Source of the DNA: an uncultured Bacteroidales bacterium
GTDB taxonomy: Bacteria > Bacteroidota > Bacteroidia > Bacteroidales > UBA3663
Reading direction: 5' to 3'
Assembly: GCA_905236195.1 (NCBI GenBank)
Contig: CAJOOX010000151.1
Location: 1 to 11,379 of the forward strand
DNA: 11,379 nt
Shown here piece after piece: positions 5,517-11,379 of the stretch (position 1 is its first letter; every line of letters begins with the position of its first letter). Made by a program: the position numbers and the translations under genes. Under the pieces are notes generated by a model. That model saw only the letters and a program-made list of their open reading frames with translations, was not told where the DNA came from and made no database searches.

Positions 5517-8500
5517 CGATTTCGTTGCTTTCCAAATACCATAAGCAGGCCTTCACGCGGTCGAATCCCATCTCCCTGAGCCGTTTGCCATAGGCAGCGA
5601 CCTGGATTTGATGCTTCTTCTCGGGTTTGCCGGTCTTATAGTCTATCACAGTCGCCGTTCCATCGGGTGAGACAATCACACGGTCGGGACGGCGATGTTC
5701 ATCGTCGCTGGGTAGCAGGATGGTCTGTTCGTTGATGACGTTGACGTCGCGTTCGAACCACCCTTTGGCTTTCTCATTTTCCAGATAATGGGCGATGCGT
5801 GCCTGCAGTTCGTCTTCGGAGAAGAGGGCCCGGTAGTCGTCGGAGGTGGTGCGGTAGAAATGGTGTACCGCCTCGGAGGCAGTGTCACGCGTAATGACAG
5901 ACGACATCGCCTCGTGGATGCAGTTACCGCGCATTACGGCTTCCTCGTCTTTCACAATCTGAGAGCGAAGCAGGGTGGGAAGCTTGAGCGTGTCTGAGGA
6001 AGCCACGGATGTCTGAGCAGGTTCTGTCGGGATGGTTTGTGGGGAACGCTCGGACGGCGTTTTCCGCTGTCCCTTTTCCCATACACCTTCGCCGCAGGCC
6101 TGTACTCCGTTTCGGTCATTTTGGACAAACGCTTCGAGATCTTGCCACAATGCGTGTTTACCGCCTTTTTTGTGTTCGGCAGGGTAAAGCAGCCAAAGTT
6201 GTTCCTTGGCTCGAGTGAAGGCCACGTAGGTTGTATTGAGGTTATCGATGATGACACGCTGACGTTCCTGCAGGTATTCGGGTTCGAATATGGTTCCTTC
6301 CATCTTCGAAACACTGATGGGTAACGCCACGTTTTCGAGTTTGAAAGGCTCGGCTTCCGGTCTGCACCAAAGAATGTTGCCACCGCGTCCGTCCACCCGC
6401 ATGTCCATCTCCCACGAGGCATAGGGAATAATCACTACGGGAATACCAAGTCCCTTGGATTTATGGATGGTGAGCAGACGTACGGAATTCTGTTCACTGT
6501 TGGAGGAAATGGCTTTGTTGCGGCCATGTTCGTTCCACCAGGAGAGGAAGGTGGTGAGGTCGGCACTCTTCGACATGGCGAACTCGAGTACGAGATCACG
6601 GAAGGCCTGCAGGAATGCTTCGTCGCCTTTCCCGTTGAGTTCCAGCGACTGAATAAGTCCTTCGACCAGCTCATAAAGCGGACGGTTGGTGTATTGGTAG
6701 ATATCAGGAAGCATCTCACGTCCTGTGATGTCCCTGACTTTGAAATCTGCTATCGCACGGAGGATGGCAACCCTTGGATTCTGCAGATGTTTCATGACGG
6801 CCACGAGGGTCTGAATCACAGGGCGGGAGATGAGGGTCAGGGCTTCGTCGCTAATAATGGATATGCCAGCAGTAATGAGTTTCTCGGCGGCCTCAGTGCC
6901 TTCGTCGTTGGTGCGGGTGAGAATGGCAATATCGCGGGGTTCGTAACCTTGAGTCAGAATGTCCTGAATGACCTCTGGCAACCGTTCCATCACGTCGCTG
7001 GCGGCCTCCACATGTACGAGCCCTCCATAGCCTTCCGTATTGCATGGCGCCAGCGCCTGTTCCACATCCTTGTAGATTCTGCGTACCTCGTCTTTCATTT
7101 CGGGTGACGCAGGTTCAATCTGGCTGAAGAAAGCATTGTTCCACTCCACAATTTCTGGTTTCGAACGCCAGTTGGTGCGCAGCGTTTTTGTGTCGTCCCG
7201 CCGGGGTTGGAGACTGACGCCGTGATCGAGCAAGGCCCATTCACTGCCTCGCCATCGGTAGATACTCTGTTTTACATCGCCCACGATGAGGTTGGCGCTG
7301 TCGGTAGCGAGCGAGTTTTCGAGCAGCGGTTTGAAATTGTCCCATTGCAGCAGAGAGGTGTCCTGGAATTCGTCAATCATGTACGATTCAACCCTCGAGC
7401 CGGTTTTTTCATAGATGAAGGGAGCTTCCGATTTACCGATCAGTCGGTTCAGAAGTTCCGTGGTTGAGGAGATGAGCATAATCCCCTGTTCATCACAGAT
7501 TTCGCGTTTGCGCTGTTCGATGTTGGCGAGCAGGCCCAACTGGAATATATTCTGCCGGATGGCGACGGCGGTTTTGTAGTTGCGAAAGGTGGTCCCGTCA
7601 AAGTGGTTCAACACGTTTTTCATGGCCGTCCTGATGATGTCGGTGGCATTTCCCGAGAGTCTGGCAGCAGCCCCCTTGGCATACCACATATCCGGGTCAT
7701 CGGCCCATTTCCGGAAGGTTTCCGAAGGTTCTTTCCATTCGCCTTCCCTCAGCCTCACAAATGTAAGCATCTGGGTCCTGGCCTTACCGGAGAAATCGGC
7801 TTTGATGTCAAGTCCTTCCTTGGCAATCAGTTCCGTCACGTCCCGTCCCGTTTTGCGCATTTCAGATTCCCAAACGAAAACAATATGCGCCACCATTTGG
7901 GCATAGTCTTTCAGACCGCCGGTTTCAGCGACAGTGAATGTCTGAATCTCGTCGGCTATACGCTGGTAGGCGTCTTTGGTGATTTGTCGGGATGCTTGTC
8001 GCAGACTCGTGCTCAGATTCCAACTTTCGTTGTTTTCGACAAGACTTCGCGAGAAGTCCTGCAGCCAATGGTAGGCCTGAGCATCCCTCTGCGGGTCTAT
8101 CTCCGTGAGGAAACTGCTCACTGCCTGATCTAGGATGCGGTCGTCGTTGAGTTCGATTTCGTAGTTGCCCTGCAGGCGCAGTTCACGGGTAAAGGCTCTG
8201 ACAATGGTTTGGAAAAATTTGTCGATGGTCAAAACCTGGAAGGATGAGTAGTCCCCCAGGATGTCGCTCAGTGCCTTGCGTGCTTTCTTTTGGAGTGTTT
8301 CTGCGGTCACCTTGGGATGTTCTCTGCTGAAATCGTTCCAATAGTCCGACCGTGTGGCATCTGTTGCTATGCGATAGAGATCAGCCACGATTCTCGACTT
8401 CATCTCGGCTGTGGCTTTGTTGGTGAAAGTCACCGCCAGGATTTCGTTGAACCGTGTGCCTCCGAACAGCATCCATTCGAGGTAGTATTTGACCAGCAGA

Positions 8501-8544
8501 TGTGTTTTGCCGGCGCCTGCCGAAGCCTTGTAGATTTCGAGCAT
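5500..8544 (-). CDS. addA: AddA/RecB-type UvrD-family helicase-nuclease
   Basis: The product is a 1014 aa cytoplasmic DNA-repair motor that processes double-strand ends for recombination. SF1A helicase motifs occur in order: Walker A ASAGAGKT (7-14), motif Ia AVTFTNKATAEM (37-48), Walker B with MIDEFQDTS (389-397), VGDVKQSIYRWRG (421-433), TNWRSKPEIV (457-466), LLTIHKSKGLG (690-700) and TYVAFTRAKEQLWLL (772-786). After a linker (about 820-860), the C-terminal PD-(D/E)XK nuclease shows GNCIHEAM (His877), RRPDRVIV (Asp954), VIDYKTGK (Asp968, Lys970) and QVAAYGKRL (981-989). Both activities therefore look intact. It is shorter than E. coli RecB or B. subtilis AddA. The AddB-type partner is not adjacent in this window. 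The gene starts 25 nt after the SUI1-like gene, with AAAAGGGA 4 nt before its ATG, and probably shares that gene's promoter. Its last six codons overlap the lipoprotein gene on the other strand. Confidence 0.94.
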   Translation of the reverse strand: MLEIYKASAGAGKTHLLVKYYLEWMLFGGTRFNEILAVTFTNKATAEMKSRIVADLYRIATDATRSDYWNDFSREHPKVTAETLQKKARKALSDILGDYSSFQVLTIDKFFQTIVRAFTRELRLQGNYEIELNDDRILDQAVSSFLTEIDPQRDAQAYHWLQDFSRSLVENNESWNLSTSLRQASRQITKDAYQRIADEIQTFTVAETGGLKDYAQMVAHIVFVWESEMRKTGRDVTELIAKEGLDIKADFSGKARTQMLTFVRLREGEWKEPSETFRKWADDPDMWYAKGAAARLSGNATDIIRTAMKNVLNHFDGTTFRNYKTAVAIRQNIFQLGLLANIEQRKREICDEQGIMLISSTTELLNRLIGKSEAPFIYEKTGSRVESYMIDEFQDTSLLQWDNFKPLLENSLATDSANLIVGDVKQSIYRWRGSEWALLDHGVSLQPRRDDTKTLRTNWRSKPEIVEWNNAFFSQIEPASPEMKDEVRRIYKDVEQALAPCNTEGYGGLVHVEAASDVMERLPEVIQDILTQGYEPRDIAILTRTNDEGTEAAEKLITAGISIISDEALTLISRPVIQTLVAVMKHLQNPRVAILRAIADFKVRDITGREMLPDIYQYTNRPLYELVEGLIQSLELNGKGDEAFLQAFRDLVLEFAMSKSADLTTFLSWWNEHGRNKAISSNSEQNSVRLLTIHKSKGLGIPVVIIPYASWEMDMRVDGRGGNILWCRPEAEPFKLENVALPISVSKMEGTIFEPEYLQERQRVIIDNLNTTYVAFTRAKEQLWLLYPAEHKKGGKHALWQDLEAFVQNDRNGVQACGEGVWEKGQRKTPSERSPQTIPTEPAQTSVASSDTLKLPTLLRSQIVKDEEAVMRGNCIHEAMSSVITRDTASEAVHHFYRTTSDDYRALFSEDELQARIAHYLENEKAKGWFERDVNVINEQTILLPSDDEHRRPDRVIVSPDGTATVIDYKTGKPEKKHQIQVAAYGKRLREMGFDRVKACLWYLESNEIVTVWE

Positions 8545-8569
8545 GATTCCCTTTTAATTATATATTTGC

Positions 8570-8818
8570 TCAGATAACCCTCACCTTGTATCCTTCTTTC
8601 TCAAGCCACGCTTTGGCTTTGAGACGCACGTCGCCCTGCAGCAGAATCTGTCCGTCGAAGGGCTCTGCGCTGTTCCAGCAACGCGATCCGCCTGTACCGA
8701 GGCTCTTCTGCAGAGATTTCTGAATACGTTCCAGTTCGGAGTCTTCTCCCTGGAAGTCGGTGATGAGTGTTGCCGCCTTGCCTTTGCGGCCGTGTTTGTC
8801 GAGTTCGATTCTAAGCAT
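8570..8818 (-). CDS. Minimal SUI1/YciH-family (eIF1-like) protein
   Basis: The product is 82 aa and consists almost wholly of the SUI1 fold. The basic segment LDKHGRKGKAATLI (6-19) is followed by a helix with ELERIQKSLQKSLGTGGSR and a final beta-alpha-beta unit with ILLQGDVRLKAKAWLEKEGY. LGTGGS and QGD are typical of the YciH/eIF1 group, which in eukaryotes checks start-codon choice and in bacteria is thought to influence initiation fidelity. Bacterial members are generally about 100-110 aa, so this one lacks the usual N-terminal lead-in. An in-frame TAA at 8852-8854 and no intervening ATG rule out a longer version. A strong promoter lies just upstream, with a predicted leader of only about a dozen nucleotides. 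addA follows 25 nt downstream. The fold call is good; the cellular role is inferred. Confidence 0.85.
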   Translation of the reverse strand: MLRIELDKHGRKGKAATLITDFQGEDSELERIQKSLQKSLGTGGSRCWNSAEPFDGQILLQGDVRLKAKAWLEKEGYKVRVI

Positions 8819-8837
8819 ATGGATATTTTTTGCGATA

Positions 8838-8869
8838 CAAAGATAGCGTTTTTATTTTAGAAAACCAAA
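8838..8869 (-). promoter_or_regulatory. Bacteroidetes consensus promoter for the SUI1-like gene and addA
   Basis: Read on the - strand: TTTG (8869-8866), a 20-nt spacer, then TATCTTTG (8845-8838). Both boxes and the spacing match the Bacteroidetes primary sigma consensus. The start would be near 8831, so the transcript begins about 12 nt before the ATG at 8818. Confidence 0.75.
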
Positions 8870-8904
8870 TTTTTGTTCTCGGAATATGATTTTTTTGCAA
8901 AACG

Positions 8905-8936
8905 TTTGTTTGTTTCGCTTTTTTTATATATCTTCG
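8905..8936 (+). promoter_or_regulatory. Bacteroidetes promoter for rdgB and the transporter gene
   Basis: TTTG (8905-8908), a 20-nt spacer, and TATCTTCG (8929-8936), which differs from TAnnTTTG at one position. The predicted start is near 8943, about 12 nt before the rdgB ATG. It lies back-to-back with the - strand promoter; the two -33 boxes are 35 nt apart. Confidence 0.65.
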
Positions 8937-8954
8937 TGCCGTAATTTTAAATAA

Positions 8955-9575
8955 ATGAATAAGAAAATTATCGTTTTTGCTACGGCTAATGCGCACAAAG
9001 TGGAGGAAGTGAGAGCCCTGCTCAGTGCCGCAAATCCCAGTTTGGCAGAAAAGTATGAAATTCTGAGTCTGACCGATATCGGTTGTAAGGAGGATATCCC
9101 CGAGACTTCACCCTCGTTTGAGGGGAATGCTCTGCAGAAAGCCGAATACGTGAAGGTTCACTACAACTACGACTGTTTCGCCGATGACACGGGACTCGAA
9201 GTGCGAGCCCTGGGTATGGAGCCCGGTGTGCGTTCAGCACGCTATGCTGCCGATGAGGGTCACGACCACGATGCCCGGGCCAATATGGAAAAACTGCTTC
9301 GCAACATGAAGAAAGCCACCGACCGGACGGCTCAGTTCCGTACAGTCATCGTACTTCTCATGGACAGCAAGAAGGAGGTTTTCGAGGGCGTATGCAAGGG
9401 TTCAATCATCCAGACTCCCTCGGGCAAGGAAGGTTTCGGCTATGATCCTGTCTTTGTGCCGGATGGTGAAAGCCGCACGTTTGCCGAGATGTCAATAGGG
9501 GAGAAAAACAGCATTTCCCATCGGGGAAAGGCCGTACGGCAACTCGTCGATTATTTGATACATAAAGAAGACTGA
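8955..9575 (+). CDS. rdgB: XTP/dITP diphosphatase (Ham1/RdgB family)
   Basis: The product is a 206 aa soluble enzyme that hydrolyses dITP, ITP and XTP to monophosphates plus pyrophosphate, keeping deaminated purines out of DNA and RNA. Family motifs are all present: the phosphate-binding ATANAHKVEEV (9-19), FEGNALQKA (55-63), the metal/catalytic FADDTGLEV (75-83) with Asp77-Asp78, PGVRSARYA (90-98), the base pocket GFGYDPVF (160-167) and SHRGKAV (188-194). Length is normal (E. coli RdgB is 197 aa). The ATG lies a few nucleotides downstream of the predicted transcription start. The TGA is followed after 1 nt by the ATG of the transporter gene, so the two are very likely translated from one message. 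Nothing is missing or unusual in the enzyme. Confidence 0.96.
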   Translation: MNKKIIVFATANAHKVEEVRALLSAANPSLAEKYEILSLTDIGCKEDIPETSPSFEGNALQKAEYVKVHYNYDCFADDTGLEVRALGMEPGVRSARYAADEGHDHDARANMEKLLRNMKKATDRTAQFRTVIVLLMDSKKEVFEGVCKGSIIQTPSGKEGFGYDPVFVPDGESRTFAEMSIGEKNSISHRGKAVRQLVDYLIHKED

Positions 9576-9576
9576 T

Positions 9577-11265
9577 ATGGATTTTCAATGGTTTGTTAAC
9601 CTGTTCACGGGTACTGGCGTAGCCCATTCCATCTTGCTGATTGCTGTTGTTATTGCGGTTGGACTGCTTTTTGCCCGTATTAAAATCGGAGGGATTTCGT
9701 TAGGCATTACATGGATCCTGTTTGCCGGTATTGCCGCAGGTCACCTGGGCTTTGTGCTTGATCCCACCACATCCCACTTTGTCAAGGAATTCGGTCTGAT
9801 TCTCTTCATCTATTCGGTAGGTATTGAGGTCGGTCCAGGTTTCTTCTCGTCCTTCCGCAAGGGAGGTATTACGCTCAATATGCTGGCGGCCGGCATCGTC
9901 CTGCTGGGCTGCAGCATCACCTATGCCATCCACCTTATCACAGGAGAGGATCTATATGCAATGATCGGTGTGCTCTATGGTGCCGTTACCAATACGCCCG
10001 GTCTCGGTGCTGCCCAGCAGACTTATTCAGATATGCATAACGGAGAATTCAATTCCGTCTTTGCCCAGGGCTATGCAATGGCCTATCCTCTTGGTGTGGT
10101 AGGTATCATCCTCAGTATAGTTCTCATCAAGTGGATGTTCAAAATCAACTTCGAGAAAGAGCAGAATCTGTACGCTGCCAACCAGCGTCTCAATTCGTCC
10201 CAGGTGAAGGTGGTTACCCTTGAGGTCATCAACCCTGCCATCGACGGTAAGACAATGGCCGACGTACAGCGTATCTCGGGCCGCGAGATTGTGGCTACGC
10301 GCATTATGCACCGTTCCACCGGAGATATCGAATTGGTGGACGAGACGACAAAACTGCAACTGGGCGACCGACTCTTCATGGTTGCCACCCCTACCGACAT
10401 GGAGCCGCTCACGGTGCTCGTCGGTCGCGAATTAACCGATGTTGACCAGACTAAGTGGGATTCCGATACGCACAACGAACTCGTTTCCGAACGTTTTGTG
10501 GTCACCAACCCTAAACTCAACGGACGTCGTCTTGGCGACCTCAAATTGCGCTCCACCTTCCACGTAACCATTACCCGCATCCGCCGTGCCGGTATCGAGA
10601 TTGTGGCCAGCCCGGCCCTGCTCATCCAAATGGGTGACCGCGTGACGGTGGTCGGTGCCAAGAACGACGTGAATAAACTGCAGGGCCTCATCGGCAACCA
10701 AGTGAAGCGTCTCGATGACCCCAACAGTCTCATGACCACCTTCATCGGCATTGCCCTGGGTGTCATTCTGGGGTCGATTCCGATTTTCTTCCCAGGCATA
10801 CCTGTACCTGTCAAACTGGGTCTGGCCGGCGGCCCCCTCATCATCTCCATTCTGATGGCCAACTTCGGTCCCCGTCTCCATTTGGTGACCTATACAACCA
10901 CGTCGTCCGTCAAACTGATGCGCGAGATTGGTATTTGTCTCTTCCTGGCATCGGTAGGAATCGGCGCAGGCGATGGATTCTTCGAGATCGTCGCCAACGG
11001 CGGCTATATGTGGGTCCTCTATGGTGTCTTTGTGACTGTCATCCCGTTGTTGCTGATTGCCACCATTGCCCGTCTGGTTTGTCACCTCAGTTACATGACC
11101 ATTGCAGGCCTTATCTCCGGTTCGATGACCGATCCTCCGGCGCTGGCTTACAGCAACGGCCTTGCCGGTACCGACCAGGCCGCAGTTGCCTATTCGACGG
11201 TTTACCCGCTGACGATGTTCCTTCGCGTGGTCTCCGCCCAGGTTATGGTATTGATAGGTGCATAA
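9577..11265 (+). CDS. YidE/AspT-type transporter with two TrkA-C domains
   Basis: The product is a 562 aa inner-membrane protein of the aspartate:alanine exchanger (AAE)-like group. An N-terminal membrane half (about 1-190) and a C-terminal half (about 385-562) flank two cytoplasmic TrkA-C (RCK-C) domains at about 208-285 and 303-375. The membrane halves are internal duplicates: EFGLILFIYSVGIEVGPGFF (71-90) matches EIGICLFLASVGIGAGDGFF (450-469), and GAVTNTPGLGAAQ (135-147) matches GSMTDPPALAYSN (515-527). In AspT the T/S-x-x-P-like segments lie in the transport path. The TrkA-C domains probably sense a small ligand. The substrate of this subgroup is not known; Bacteroidales copies are usually annotated only as putative transporters, and I would not claim aspartate/alanine exchange. 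It is co-transcribed with rdgB, starting 1 nt after its stop. Confidence 0.92.
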   Translation: MDFQWFVNLFTGTGVAHSILLIAVVIAVGLLFARIKIGGISLGITWILFAGIAAGHLGFVLDPTTSHFVKEFGLILFIYSVGIEVGPGFFSSFRKGGITLNMLAAGIVLLGCSITYAIHLITGEDLYAMIGVLYGAVTNTPGLGAAQQTYSDMHNGEFNSVFAQGYAMAYPLGVVGIILSIVLIKWMFKINFEKEQNLYAANQRLNSSQVKVVTLEVINPAIDGKTMADVQRISGREIVATRIMHRSTGDIELVDETTKLQLGDRLFMVATPTDMEPLTVLVGRELTDVDQTKWDSDTHNELVSERFVVTNPKLNGRRLGDLKLRSTFHVTITRIRRAGIEIVASPALLIQMGDRVTVVGAKNDVNKLQGLIGNQVKRLDDPNSLMTTFIGIALGVILGSIPIFFPGIPVPVKLGLAGGPLIISILMANFGPRLHLVTYTTTSSVKLMREIGICLFLASVGIGAGDGFFEIVANGGYMWVLYGVFVTVIPLLLIATIARLVCHLSYMTIAGLISGSMTDPPALAYSNGLAGTDQAAVAYSTVYPLTMFLRVVSAQVMVLIGA

Positions 11266-11379
11266 TGCGATTCTATTAAGGGTTGTTCTAACAATTATGT
11301 CGAGATGATTTTTGACTTTATGTGCGTATTATTTTGCAAGTTAAGGAGGGAGCAATGCGGGCATTGTGACCGACGAAAC
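11266..11379. other. Non-coding right edge with small inverted repeats
   Basis: No reading frame of use is present. TTGTT (11283-11287) and AACAA (11290-11294) form a small palindrome after the transporter stop. This is too weak and too A/T-rich to be a convincing terminator, and it has no U-run. Further on, CAATG (11353-11357) and CATTG (11362-11366) form a 5-bp stem with loop CGGG, framed by GGAGGGAG and TGACCGACG. The layout resembles an extragenic element cut by the window end, but only one side can be seen. Confidence 0.35.

Noticed and set aside
10083..11085. Two long - strand frames (259 and 217 codons) inside the transporter gene
   Set aside because: They mirror the transporter coding sequence, overlap each other in different frames, and show no domain-like pattern.
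1..11379. CRISPR arrays, tRNA genes, insertion sequences, prophage or toxin-antitoxin modules
   Set aside because: I looked for regular direct repeats, transposase or integrase motifs, tRNA-like cloverleaves and small paired frames, and saw none that hold up. The window looks like core chromosome.

Overview
The window reads as chromosomal core DNA of a Bacteroidales bacterium (Prevotella/Bacteroides/Muribaculaceae-like; the genus cannot be fixed from this piece). Four things point there. Several upstream regions carry the Bacteroidetes promoter pattern (TTTG, about 20 nt, TAnnTTTG) instead of E. coli-type boxes. Genes lack strong Shine-Dalgarno sites. Two secreted lipoproteins are present, one a C11 (clostripain-like) peptidase. 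Genes are roughly half G+C while the gaps are very A/T-rich.

Layout. Positions 1-87 hold the 3' part of a small SRP RNA gene (+ strand), recognised from its domain IV loop; its U-tract runs into the stop codon of the convergent gene. Positions 86-4748 (- strand) are a tight four-gene cluster, transcribed in the order class I fumarase, SlyD-like FKBP isomerase with a Cys-rich tail, chorismate synthase (aroC), and C11-peptidase lipoprotein, with gaps of 35, 6 and 8 nt. Positions 4749-4982 form a divergent, A/T-rich control region with a -7 box for each direction and an inverted repeat between them. Positions 4983-5516 (+) encode a small lipoprotein of uncertain family. Its 3' end overlaps by 17 bp the 3' end of an AddA-type helicase-nuclease gene (5500-8544, -), which follows a minimal SUI1/YciH-like gene (8570-8818, -). 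Positions 8819-8954 hold two well-formed back-to-back promoters. Positions 8955-11265 (+) are a two-gene unit: the XTP/dITP pyrophosphatase rdgB and, 1 nt later, a YidE/AspT-type transporter with a central pair of TrkA-C domains. The last 114 nt contain no gene, but have small inverted repeats that may be the edge of an interspersed element cut by the window end.

The genes mostly serve housekeeping: fumarate metabolism, aromatic biosynthesis, protein folding and targeting, DNA break repair and nucleotide-pool sanitation. I found no phage, transposon, CRISPR, toxin-antitoxin or defence cassette. The points most worth a second look are the SRP RNA with a non-GNRA six-nucleotide loop, the Cys/His-rich FKBP tail, the minimal SUI1 protein, the overlapping convergent gene ends, and the unexplained right-hand edge.
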